Positions 36,501-44,900 of a DNA stretch of 64,000 nt are shown piece after piece. A program made the translations under genes and the position numbers. The notes under the pieces were generated by a model. That model saw only the letters and a list, made by a program, of their open reading frames with translations. It was not told the origin of the DNA and ran no database searches. Source of the DNA: Hydractinia symbiolongicarpus (Eukaryota; Cnidaria; Hydrozoa; Anthoathecata; Hydractiniidae). Numbering within the stretch: position 1 is the first letter of the stretch; each line of letters starts with the position of its first letter. The stretch spans positions 15,599,501 through 15,663,500 of the forward strand of contig NC_079881.1 in assembly GCF_029227915.1 (NCBI RefSeq). The letters run 5' to 3'.

Positions 36501-37762
36501 AGGTGATTCGAATAATTAAGCATTCGTCATCTAATTTAGGCTAGATTATTATGCTAATTAGGAGTGGTACGTCTAATTAGCAGTGTTCGCTTAGTTAGTT
36601 TTTCTCTGTCATCAGTGGGTTCAACCAACCAAACGCTCTGCATGTGTTCTGTGTTTGCAGGCCAAGCACTGATTGTTTTTGTTTTTTTTTGCATTTACTT
36701 TTACATTATAGCCAGCTAGAGCTGATTAACTCAAAAAGTCAGCAACATCTAGCTTGCTAGCCTAAAGCTACAGCAGAGCTAAGTAGGCTAGTGGATATGG
36801 TTCACAAACACTACCTAGCTAGTTACTAATCAAAAAATACAAAAACAATTCACTCGTTAACAAAATATATGTCAACAACAAATATAAATAGAGTATATTC
36901 TCACCTGTCTTGTCTTCAAGTTTTTTGTCGATTTTCGAACAAAACCTGATCTGGCAGTAAACGAAACTTAGCCAGTCAATGCAAATAAAAAAGTTTCTGG
37001 GAAGTTAGTTCAGGGGAATAAAAACTATGCCAATAACTTATGTGTGAACGCATCAGAGCTGGCTTCGCGTTATGAATGCACGAATGTACTCATTTTTTTT
37101 CCGGAGACAACGAAAAATTATGTGAATTATAACATTGAGAAAGAGAGCTTGGAACTCATTTCTTTGGTACTGCAAGAAAATTTTTTTCAGAAAGTGATAG
37201 AGAAAAAAGAACTTTTAAATTGCTCTTCCAATTTGACTTGTGCCATAATCTCCAGAAAACATACTGCGTTTTTTTTGTTTAATTTATTTTCTTACTGTTT
37301 CTTTTATGTTTATCAAAAATTACCTGCCCTGCCGTCTGTATTTAGGAAGACGTAAGTTTTGAACAAGATGTTGAGGAAGAAGATGGCGATATATCTGTAT
37401 GCTCTGGTGAAGAAGAATTAACAAACACCTTAAGCGACATAAAAGAAGAGCTAGAAGAAGGTCAAAGCCCTGATAAAAGTTGCTTGACCATTAATGAAAC
37501 TTTAGAAAACAAAGAGAAGGAGAGCTGTGTTACCAACACTCAGAAAAAAACTATTGATAATACACTGAAAGACCATGTTAGTAACACCTCTCGACTGAAG
37601 AAAACCACCTCAATGCCGAAGAAAAAGCAATTAGATTCGAACTGCGAATGTTGGAAAAGACCGTTAATCGATCAAATTATGATAACCGACGTGACGTCTG
37701 ACGACATTACTGTAACTATAAAAGAGTGTTTTACCGACGTTGGTTTTTTTCATAAGCAGTAA
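11551..37762 (+). CDS. Polycomb-group chromobox (CBX) protein, five exons
   Basis: Exons 11551-11625, 27650-27693, 28264-28329, 28747-28819 and 37346-37762; all junctions are GT-AG and phases match (0,2,2,0), giving 224 aa. The chromodomain spans about 11-62: EVFAAEKILKKRYKK, then [27 protein letters not shown]. The presumed methyl-lysine cage is F13, W34, Y37. A basic AT-hook-like stretch follows (RGRKRKRGGG, 66-75), then an acidic linker. The C-terminus is a Polycomb box (WKRPLIDQIMITDVTSDDIT...GFF) that binds RING1 in PRC1. CBX proteins read H3K27me3 and recruit PRC1 in the nucleus. At 224 aa it is close in size to vertebrate CBX7. Introns of 16.0 and 8.5 kb are packed with transposons, yet no coding base is damaged. 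Exon 4 is the least certain because it has no family landmark; the phase fit supports it. Confidence 0.88.
11841..13147. mobile_element. Harbinger-like non-autonomous element with TTA duplication
   Basis: Terminal inverted repeats GGGGTCATCTACAAA at 11841 and its reverse complement ending at 13147, flanked on both sides by TTA (11838-11840 and 13148-13150). A 3-bp TTA target duplication is typical of PIF/Harbinger elements. The subterminal parts repeat short ATTCGTATA-type words in both orientations. No ORF. It holds the repeat block 12340-12720 and a truncated SINE head near 12997. Confidence 0.7.
12340..12720 (+). repeat. Dispersed repeat with ~115-bp internal periodicity
   Basis: Three degenerate copies of a unit with GCATACTTTTTTTATTAACT, then GTCGAAAA and TTTTGGCCTGAAA. 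Inverted copies of the same family are at about 15450-15660 and 30735-31100. Confidence 0.7.
13151..13939. other. Intron segment without recognised feature
   Basis: AT-rich DNA in CBX intron 1. No ORF, inverted repeat or RNA gene could be supported. Confidence 0.4.
13940..14262 (+). pseudogene. LINE fragment: PHD-type zinc finger and start of endonuclease
   Basis: The translated motif CSSCLKPVAETHKALLCDKC with GLWAHEKC resembles the PHD-like finger in the first part of cnidarian CR1/L2-type LINE proteins. It is followed, after a frameshift near 14115, by a segment ending GLKMAHLN, where the apurinic endonuclease normally begins. The coding trace stops exactly where the MITE at 14268 is inserted. 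Confidence 0.55.
14268..15084. mobile_element. 817-bp inverted-repeat element with CTAAA target duplication
   Basis: The termini read CAGTACAGCACTTTTCCCC at 14268 and GGGGAAAAGTGCCGTACTG ending at 15084. CCCGATCGGGGGTAATCACC words are shared inside both arms. The flanking direct repeat CTAAA (14263-14267 and 15085-15089) gives a 5-bp target-site duplication. No ORF of transposase type. Inserted into the LINE remnant that ends at 14262. Confidence 0.75.
15085..16594. other. Intron segment with inverted copy of the 12.3-kb repeat
   Basis: 15330-15660 is an inverted relative of 12340-12860 (shared words TTTTCGACAAAATTTGG and GGTCAATTGCAATGTCACAG). The remaining sequence to 16594 is AT-rich with repeated TTACAAAATTATCATTT words and an (ACAG)n run at about 16519-16541. 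No gene. Confidence 0.55.
16595..16814 (-). mobile_element. tRNA-derived SINE
   Basis: On the minus strand from 16814 the sequence reads like a tRNA: GGCGCCGTAGATTAGTGGTT supplies an A-box-like TAGATTAGTGGTT, and about 45 bases further a B-box GGGTTCGGTTCC. A non-tRNA body follows to about 16600. A truncated head of the same family (GGCGCTGTAGATTAGTGGTT) is at 12997-13016 on the plus strand. Confidence 0.7.
16815..18865. other. Intron segment without recognised gene
   Basis: AT-rich CBX intron sequence with short TTATTATTATATATG runs near 17240. ORFs here are short, unsupported and show no family signature. Confidence 0.4.
18870..20570 (+). pseudogene. Degenerate LINE (endonuclease and reverse transcriptase)
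   Basis: Endonuclease remnants: VFILGDFNCNML at about 18900 and THVTKNSSTPIDLILSNSS at about 18995. Reverse transcriptase remnants: NNATGLDGIGSRLLK (19770), AVLIDLKKAFDTVDHK (20115), GSVLGPLF (20310) and HLYADDTIIIL (20390), the last being the catalytic YADD box. At least six frameshifts or stops interrupt it. The 3' tail runs into an A/T-rich stretch with AATAAAG near 20725. CR1/Jockey-like non-LTR type by motif order. It may be the rest of the LINE whose start is at 13940, but the middle was not found. Confidence 0.75.
20571..21290. other. LINE 3' flank and unassigned intron DNA
   Basis: AT-rich; the first 200 bases are probably the LINE 3' UTR. Nothing further recognised. Confidence 0.4.
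21291..22477. mobile_element. 1.19-kb inverted-repeat element with CAG-rich subtermini
   Basis: The termini read GGTATTAATAAACTATGGAA at 21291 and its near reverse complement ending GTAATACC at 22477. Inside the left arm are tandem 10-15-bp words (CCACCCAGAATCAGCC), mirrored in the right arm as GGCTGGCTGATTCTGGCTG. No ORF. Similar ATTTTGG words flank both sides, but a clean duplication could not be fixed. Confidence 0.6.
23372..23735 (+). repeat. ~90-bp direct repeat pair (23372-23460 and 23646-23735)
   Basis: Both copies contain TTCTCAACAGAGAATGCTTC and GATCATGACGGGCGAGTATA with only single-base differences. Between them, on the minus strand (23578 to 23515), is a tRNA-like segment with a B-box-like GATCGAATCC. 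The arrangement suggests a SINE relic with duplicated flank. Confidence 0.65.
23798..24441. mobile_element. piggyBac-like MITE with TTAA duplication
   Basis: Inverted ends GGTTACTGTAAAGGAAA at 23798 and TTTCCTTTACAGTAACC ending at 24441, both flanked by TTAA (23794-23797 and 24442-24445). TTAA targets are typical of piggyBac. The centre is also partly self-complementary. Nested in the 22743-24950 element. Confidence 0.7.
25191..26942 (+). pseudogene. Internally deleted Ty1/copia retrotransposon
   Basis: Gag start at 25191 (NYKKWKKEVQIWQALTELK), with frameshifts from 25478 to 25800. Then a zinc knuckle CNICQSIYHWAINC (about 25868-25909), an aspartic protease-like core VLDCGCTKTVCRN (26041), and a pre-integrase HHCC region (KLHRQFCHPSAEKL, 26477; SCKVCVKYRK, 26590). 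The reading then jumps directly to the end of RNase H (YTDNKCLYEAAHLTKALEDK, then QLADVLTKQGA, 26664-26850). The integrase core and most of the reverse transcriptase are absent. LTRs were not identified by eye. Confidence 0.75.
26943..27649. other. copia 3' flank and CBX intron 1 end
   Basis: Contains a poly-A run at 27152-27168 and otherwise unassigned DNA up to the CBX exon 2 acceptor at 27649. A copia LTR could lie here but no second copy was found upstream. Confidence 0.35.
28820..29261. other. CBX intron 4 start, no recognised feature
   Basis: AT-rich; repeated CCTAAAATTT words near 28950-29180. No ORF or inverted repeat supported. Confidence 0.4.
29262..29520 (+). mobile_element. tRNA-derived SINE
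   Basis: TGGTAGAGCGTTCGCCTCCA gives an A box, and CTAGGGTTTAAACTAG a degenerate B box about 40 bases later, as in a tRNA head. The body continues to the boundary with the inverted-repeat element at 29521. Confidence 0.6.
29521..29644. mobile_element. 124-bp MITE
   Basis: The 22-bp inverted ends begin AATACAATAATAACC and finish GGTTATTATTGTATT. The middle is GC-richer and imperfectly palindromic. No target duplication was resolved. Confidence 0.6.
29645..30734. other. CBX intron 4 segment with poly-T and a B-box-like motif
   Basis: A ~33-base T run at about 30491-30523. GTGTTCGAATCTC at about 30641 resembles a tRNA B box and may be a SINE relic. No gene. Confidence 0.35.
30735..31100 (-). 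repeat. Inverted copy of the 12.3-kb dispersed repeat
   Basis: Shares GGTCAATTGCAACATCACAG, TTTTCGACAAAATTTGGCAC and GTCACCATCATG-type words (inverted) with 12340-12860 and 15450-15660. Confidence 0.7.
31101..33129. other. CBX intron 4 segment without recognised gene
   Basis: AT-rich. It holds (TCTG)n at about 32743-32760 and short Lys-rich ORFs of no recognisable family (for example 31888-32022). No splice-supported exon was found. Confidence 0.4.
33130..34341 (+). pseudogene. Broken transposon-associated ORF
   Basis: Several frames are needed: 33130-33340, 33363-33620 (KLSKEEKILKKLHPL), about 33800-33930 (LQYIAGFIVQKLHTKFR) and 34069-34341. The last ends with a basic motif KKRSLRTEIKKSSSSTDMGH. 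I recognise this C-terminal type from repetitive, transposon-borne proteins of fish and cnidarians, but no enzymatic function is known to me. It is convergent with the P-type transposase remnant at 34696. Confidence 0.5.
34350..34739. mobile_element. 390-bp inverted-repeat element between convergent transposon genes
   Basis: Arms of ~50 bp (34350-34401 and 34690-34739) share ACGGCTATTTTTATAGCCAC and its complement, with ends GTTCC and GGAAC. The right arm supplies the last ~14 codons and the stop of the P-type ORF at 34696. It may be a MITE insertion or a foldback between the two genes. No target duplication could be fixed. Confidence 0.6.
34696..35622 (-). pseudogene. P-element/THAP9-type transposase, C-terminal half
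   Basis: Residues coded by about 35455 down to 34780 match the P-element transposase C-terminal region: FWSHVTQLYHEDLESGLKLV, LAAQVLSETVGSVL, MMDKFFDCSN, ERFCQDDLENYFGRQRAIG, DNPSVRDV. The N-terminal THAP zinc finger and GTP-binding part are absent upstream, where a HIRAN relic in the opposite direction begins, so this is a 5'-truncated copy. The first ~50 residues of the ORF have no family similarity. The C-terminal tail is provided by the inverted repeat at 34690-34739. It lies in CBX intron 4. Confidence 0.75.
35470..36000 (+). pseudogene. Second HIRAN-domain gene, broken
   Basis: Pieces in different frames: ENEQLDCVYEPDNIFNRF (35510), PKEITRVTKYFLDRC (35598) and LRSPLIQGVLEIKCDV (35683), then a C-terminal part DIREMF...RRRESSKKIVLL (about 35919-35990). 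The order and the tail match the intact protein at 48-671, including a degenerate PIP-like DIREMF and a hydrophobic SIM-like IVLL. The domain start and at least two frames are lost. Confidence 0.7.
36290..36423. repeat. Terminal region of the second HIRAN-bearing element
   Basis: CGCGAA-rich segment ending GCGAAAATTTCTGCCCTTAA, nearly identical to the end at 3071-3091 of the HIRAN/pogo element. Confidence 0.55.
36424..37345. other. CBX intron 4 end
   Basis: Up to the exon 5 acceptor (CTGTATTTAG, 37336-37345). Non-coding; the acceptor has a pyrimidine-poor tract, but the next exon encodes the Polycomb box in frame. Confidence 0.5.
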
Positions 37763-37924
37763 ATAGGAATGTTGTACCATTCAAAACAGTGAAAGGCTGA
37801 ACGAGACAAAAATAAAAGTTACTTTATTTGTACAGCTTTCGCACGTAAGACAATCCATTTCACTCGTTTGCACAATAACAATCAAAACGTCAGTTCAAAT
37901 ATCGTAAAATGCGTAATCAAGCGT

Positions 37925-38191
37925 AGCGCTTATCAGCGGTGGTAGTAAGACTTTGATGCGTTTATCAGCGGTGATAGTAAGACTTTGATGCGTTTATCAG
38001 CGGTGATAGTAAGACTTTGATGCGTTTATCAGCGGTGATAGTAAGACTTTGATGCGTTTATCAGCGGTGATAGTAAGACTTTGATACGTTTATCAGCGGC
38101 GATAGTAAGACTTTGATGCGCTTATCAGCAGTCATAGTAAGACTTTGATGCGTTTATCAGCGGTGATAGTAAGACTTTGATGCGCTTATCT
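37925..38191 (+). repeat. 32-bp tandem repeat, about 8 copies
   Basis: The unit contains TTATCAGCGGTGATAGTAAG followed by ACTTTGATGCG. Copies differ by single bases. It starts about 160 bp after the CBX stop codon. Confidence 0.9.
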
Positions 38192-38512
38192 GAGGGTGCG
38201 CTTTGTTTTTTTTGTGAGATGTTACCACTTGATTTTATTTGGAAAGCCAATCTATGAAGGGTGGCGTATTCAGTTCGAAAAACCTTTGGACCAAATAGTA
38301 ACGGTTTTAAAAATAATTGAATGTATTAATGATTTCGATGTTAAAAGGTGAGTGCTTGGTTGGGTTATTTATAGAACTAAAATTCGGTTGTTAATATGTG
38401 AGCGGTTGGGAAGAATTGTGCATCGCATAGAAAAGTCACATGTCATCCTTGTTCGTCTATCTTCAAAATAGGCGCCTAATCTTATCATCTATTTTAGAAG
38501 GCAATGATTGGC

Positions 38513-38752
38513 AATGTACTATTCTCTCGCTCAGTAAACGTCAGTGTACTATTCGCGCGCTTGGTTAATGGCGTTGTACTATTCGTGAGCTCGGTTAATG
38601 GCATTGCACTATTCGTGCGCTCTGTTAATAGCATTGCACTATTCGCGCGCTCGGTTAATGGCATTGTACTATTCGTTAGCTCGGTTAATGGCATTGTACT
38701 ATTCGTGAGCTCGGTTAATGGCATTGTACTATTCGTGCGCTCCGTTTGGCAT
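38513..38752 (+). repeat. 30-bp tandem repeat, about 8 copies
   Basis: The unit contains GTACTATTCGTGAGCTCGGT then TAATGGCATT. Because 30 is a multiple of three, it opens long reading frames on both strands, which are not genes. Confidence 0.9.
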
Positions 38753-38991
38753 ATCACAACTAATTTTACTATTATTTTAATTGAATGATATTCTTTTGAG
38801 CAGGATAACAAAATAATAATAAAAGACCTATTATGAATAAGTGTATTTTAATAAAAGTACATTTTTAATAAATATCACAAAATACTGTCAAGTAATTTCA
38901 GTTATATACACAACGGGACTTTCAAATGTGTCTCCTGTCTCCGCCCCTACATTTTCCTCAAATCATGCTTAGATAAATACCGTTCACAATT

Positions 38992-41900
38992 CTAATTACC
39001 ACTATACAAGCACGGCTCACTAGCTCTTCGCGTCATTTTTTTTCCCTCATCGTTTGGATATGATTTCCGGTGTGTGTTACGTGAATCAGCGATTGCATTA
39101 GCCCTTACTCTTGGTTCCGGTTTTGGACTTTTTGGCATTCCATCAAACAATTCATTTGCTGAGAAATTACCTGACTTCGGTAACGGTAGCATGGAAGCAC
39201 TCCTCCGTTTGGATAATTCTGGACTCATTGCAGGTTGTCGCGATACTTTGCGGTGTTGCGAATCATCAAATGATTTTGATAAAAAACCTCCGTTGGATGG
39301 TACTTCAGCAGCTGTGTACTGCAGATGTTGCGTCATATCGTACCCAGTATTCACCGGATAAAGGTTTTGAATGGTATGGTAATGGTGTCTCGTATTCGAC
39401 TTCTTGTCAGCTTTTTTCGTCACGCCTAACTCACTCTTTTCCACCTTTGCAGAAGCATTGGCGCCTGTAAATAGCAATTGACTCTCCATAACTTCAGAGA
39501 CGGGTGACTTCAAGCCACTAAGTGTATCGTACACCATAAACATCTCCCTGTATTTCAAAGGTTTCAGTTGGTGTGGATTTGGTTTGTTTTTCTTGTCCAG
39601 CTTTCTGTAAGCACTCTGTAGCACTTCTGTTTTGGTTCGATCCCTCCATGGGTATGCGGTTTCCTAAAATGAAAAAATATATAATTATACAATGATTAAT
39701 GAGGTCCTTTTTTTCTTGCTTCTATATCCACCCTGGAAAGAAAGTAGGTATAACACAATTTTAGTGTACAGTATACTCTTGTTAAGTGGGACACTCAATG
39801 GACGGAGAAAAAATGTGCTGCTTAGCGGACGTCCTACTTATCCAGGATCTCACTTAAGCGAAATTTTTCTTGCTTGAAAAGGGTAAGGAAGTTCAAAGGA
39901 ATACTTTTCCGGGGTCTCACTTAACGAGAGTATACTGTAGTTTTGTTGTTTTTCAAAATGCATTACGAATTGATTAGTTTACTTAAAGTAGCAAACCCGA
40001 TAAACGCCCCGGTCAAAAAAGGGTTTTACATGTAATGAGAGTTATTATTTCCAGTAAAATTGAAAATAAAGATTTTATTACCGTCGTTTCATCTTCTTGA
40101 GTCTCATCATCGGAGTTGAAAGTGGAGGATTCATCAGAAGGTTTAATTAAATTGCTCTCTTTTGATTCTGTTTTTAATTTGTTCAAGTCGTTCTGGTACA
40201 TCATTTTACTTAGTTCCATTTTCTTATTCTCTTCCCGCAAGTTTTCTAAGTAAACAAAAATCCCATTTTTAGGATGCAGGAAAAATCTCCCTTATAAGAA
40301 TTCGTTTTGTAAGAACATTACGTTGAGACTACATATAAAAACAATAGGTCTATTGTTTATAACAATAGAGAAATGAGAATAATAACCACCCTGGTTAGAG
40401 TTTTGATATTTTTATAACAAAAAAAGTGTGTATAGAGCTTTAAATGGAACAGTTATGAAATCCAATGGGTACGCCACTTACCTAATTCTAAAGCCGCATC
40501 AGCAGATCTTTTTTCAAACTGAGAAGCCATTTCAATCTGCTTTCTCACAGCCTCATCTCGGGATTTCTGTAACTCTTTGTTAAAGCGCAATGCCTCATCA
40601 CGTTCTTTCATGACTTGGTCACGATTCCTTATTGCGTGCTCTCTCTCCGTGAGGTAGAAATCGCGTTGTTCCTTGTGCGTTTCGATCTCCCGCCGCAACT
40701 TTTCGTTTCGACGTCGAAACGACTCGACTCTGTTTTTTTCCTCTTTTAGCTCTTCTTCAAGCTTATTTATATTTTCTTTCATCTGCAAGTGTTGTTCAGA
40801 TACCTAAAAGAAGTAAAACAAGTTAACACTGATGGTGTGTAGAATCTACATTATCCCGGTGGTAATGGAACGGACACCCTGTTATATTCGCAGGTTCTTT
40901 TGATATACCTCCGCGGTCAAACTTTTGTAGACAAAGATGAAGGCCGTCTTTCTTTATTATCAAAAAGGCAAAATTCCTTGCGAGCGAGGGTGATTTAGGC
41001 CTTAAGATAACAAATTGCAGTAAAAACACATGCATTTAATAAATGATTTGAAATTGAGTAAAGTCGGTAGTAAATGTTTAAATGTGTTTAGTATTAATGT
41101 TTGCATCCTTGCTCGCCTTTTAACTCTTTAACGTGTTTTTCTCAAGTGGATCTGTTGGCGATAATAAAAGAATTGAGCAAACATTAATACTAAACCCTTG
41201 ACAAGCTTCATTACAAAAACACGTTCAAACATTTACCACCGCGGGCAAGGATGCACGAAATGCAATGTGGGAAATATGTGTGATGGGCGAAAATCTGAGT
41301 ACAGACGGATACTTCCACGTCGTAAGATTTTTGTTTGTTACATCTACGAAGATATAAATTTCTCTATTTCTATCCTCCTGGGTTAAATTAATGACGTGTT
41401 TTGTTCACAATAGCTACTAAAAATCACTACTCTTTGCTAGATGCACAAACATGCAAACCGGAAATCCATAAGAATTACCACGTGCTACCAACTATTTAAC
41501 TATTTCATAAGCCACTAAGACTTCCTTCTTTTAAAGCTGTTTATAACGAGCAAATATTTTCCTGTTTCAAAATTCCTTTTCTTTTTTGTAGGTCTGCCAC
41601 TAAGTTCCTTGTAGATCAATTTCTTATAATAAGTTGATGTCACAGTTTCATCGTGTGACCTGAATCTATTGCTACAACTTTGTTGTACAACATGTGTTTC
41701 CATTTAAGTGGTGACGGCGACTGTTGTACAACTGTTGCTGAACACTTTCTATGCTAAACGAAAATGAGCTTAAAAATATGGCAAAAGCTTTACCTGACCA
41801 CGAGTTAGTTCTTTACTACTCTTCTCCTGTTGCAACATGTCAAGTTTGACGTTCAAAGCTTGCATAACATTCTTAAATTCGTTCATGCGATGGAGAGCTT

Positions 41901-44900
41901 CGTCGCGCTCCTCAGTAACATGTGCCAGTTGGAACTTCAATTGATACGTTTCATTCTGCGTGCTGTTGGCTTTTCTTAAAGCATCGTTATTTTGATCGAC
42001 TTGCGCGTATAAACGCTTAGATTGTGTTCGTTGCCAGTCGTAATTAATCGTTAAATCCCGTACTTGTTGCATAAGGCTTTCGTTTTTCCTTCGTAGTTCT
42101 TCGTTTCGCTTGGTGTTGTTCTCGATATCTTCGGTAACAGCCAAAAGCCGGGATTGTAAATTTATAATTATGTTGCTTTTTTCGACACTATCTCGAGTCA
42201 GATCTTGGCAATGGTTAACATATTTTTGCAATTCCTTCCAATCGTCTGTTTTTCTCACTGAGGATTCGAGTTTTCGATCAAGCTCGGCCTGCATGTCTTT
42301 AATGACAGCGTCCTGATTGACACGTTCGTTCATAAGTTCTTCGTATTTCTTTTCGACAAGGTGTTTTTCGGTCATTAGCTTTTTCTGCATATATGCCATG
42401 GTCGTGTTTGCTTCGGACATCTTTGCGAGTTCTTTTACAAGATATTCCCGATCATAGTCCAGCAACTGTTTATCGGTTAAAACTGACAAAGAAAGGGAAA
42501 ACAGGGGTTAATAGGGAGTATAAAACAAGAGGGTAGGTAAGCTTTTTGCTTACGGATAACAAAAAACTGAAACAAAAAACTGAAATAAAAAATGGCTTTG
42601 CTGCGAAACGTTCCTATTTGTTTTATCAACCGTCATCAAATTGAATTTTCGTCTATGCAAATGTTGAGTGGCCTTTAAAGGGTGTGTATGAATCCTTTCG
42701 TGTGCTCTTCTCGTGTATCGTTCCGCAATTGTACACAGTTTTTACATAACTTCAATGACAATGCTAAAAGGTTATAAAAATTATAAATCCTAACGTCTTG
42801 TTCGCGATGATACTGAATTGTATCAGCCATGTCATGCATGGAACTTGTTTGAATGTTATGAAAAGCCACATACTTAACTCAAATAGATATAAATAAGCCA
42901 TATTTAATTTACTAACGTATCCGTCGCTAGTAACCAAAGGCAACGAGATAACATTACTTTTGTCTTATATATTTGGCAACAACTTGCCTTTGCCATAGTG
43001 AATTAAATAACAAGATTATTAGTTGTTCATAAAAAAATAAGAAATAGATTGCACTTTATTTTTATTAGAACTATGTATGTTTAGCCTGGGAGTATTAAGA
43101 AATTTAATTTATTTTTCAAGGCATTACAATCATGTGATAAAATTTAGGTACAAATACCACTAAATCGCAATTGGTGCGGTGCAAATTTCTTTTAAGGCTA
43201 AAGAAATATATTTTTCCATGTTTTTTATTTTTTTATTTTTTTTTTTTTTTTTTTTTTGACGAAATAGAATATCAATAAATGTTTAGCTTTGCCACTGTTT
43301 TATTTCGTTCTTTTATTGTTTTATTGTTTTAATAAAAAAGTGTAATGAGTATTAAGTGTTGAGTGTAACACATCTATTGTTCTCATTTTAATGATGGAAA
43401 TTAACTAATAAACTATTGGTTTTTAATATTCTTGGCTTCATTAATTCAATTGTGGCATTGGTACGGGTATCAGATCAGAGTAAACAAGGACACTATTATT
43501 AAAAGTTTGATGCTGTCTGCTACCATATTTGGTAAAAAACAAAAACCTTTACTTTTCATGGTAACGTTACACGCTCCTGTTCTAAGCCTAAAGTCTCATT
43601 CACATCTATGTATTTTTAGCAGCATGTTTTTGGATAAGCATTTATGTCAAAATTACTATGTTTGTTTTCGGTCATATTTATGTTTAACGATATAAATATG
43701 TATAAAAACTTCCTCGTCGTCCCAGGGTCTCTTGTCCCATGAGTCATTATTGCGGAAAATAGTAAAAAAAGCTTGGGAATTTATGATGTTCTTGGTCACC
43801 TCTATGTGAATTTTTAAAATAAAATAATGAACATGCAGCCCTTGTGTCAGAAATACATGAATGCGGCTTTGGAAGTAATATTTGTTGACGAAAATGATCT
43901 ATCAATCATTTAATTCTATTTTAATGTTTCCTTATATAACTACATAACACACTAGAATGGGTGGGGAGGATTATTATACTCTATGAAGACTTCTTCGCGA
44001 GTTTTTGAAAACTTGCATTTCACAGGCAGGATGCAAACACTATCGAATGATGTGCTTTTATATTTACTTTTATATTTAAGTGACGGAAGTCCACCTCAAT
44101 TTATTGACACGTCTGCTCAACTCGGCGCAATATTTAGAAAGGGCTTTTCGCCTGGCTGTTCGCTTCTGAGATTAAAAAACATTTATGAGCGCTGACAGCT
44201 CATAAATGCATTATGACACATTCTCCAACGAATAACTTTGTAATGCATCGCCGCTATTTAGAGTTTGTTTGTTTTAACAACGAACACTGTGATAGCGCTG
44301 AGTGCGTCGCGCTGAAATTTGATTTTGTACACTATGACGATATTAAAAAGTAATAGCTTGAGTTTTTGGGCTTGATAATAATAAATTGAAAATATAAATA
44401 ATATAAAAAATGATACATGTAACGATGTCTCACCTGACCAAGGTATTACTTGTGATGGAGTGGTGTTCGGATCTGAATAAACAAGAATAAACATTTCTAA
44501 AGATAATATTCTAGTTTTGAGAATCATCATGTTCGTATTTATTTATTCACTTTGTGAATTTATATGCTGTTTTTGTCGATCTGAGCAATCTGCAACAGTA
44601 AACATCACATAAGCGCAACTATGGCAGTTTTCACCTTACATTGATACATTAACATGTTGTTTGTCCGCGACAAATCCACGGATTGGTCCGTCGCACATAT
44701 CCTGCCCACGGATTGGTCTGCTGCATATATCACGTCCACGGATTGGTCCGTCACTCATATCCCGTCTACGGATTGGTCCCTTTGCACATATCCCGGGCCT
44801 CGCTATTTCGTGTATTCTTAACACACAGTAAAGAAGTGGTTACCATTTTGAACAACATACGACTATTATTATTAAAGGACTTATGAAGAAATTGTTTTCA

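Noticed and set aside
37925-38191. CRISPR array
   Set aside because: Head-to-tail 32-bp units without unique spacers; a eukaryotic tandem repeat.
38494-38811. Overlapping repeat ORFs on both strands
   Set aside because: Produced by a 30-bp tandem repeat; no start context or non-repetitive part.
42675-42869. Possible extra exon of the CARD gene
   Set aside because: Exon 1 and the exon at 41794-42482 already join in phase, and no good splice sites bracket this frame.
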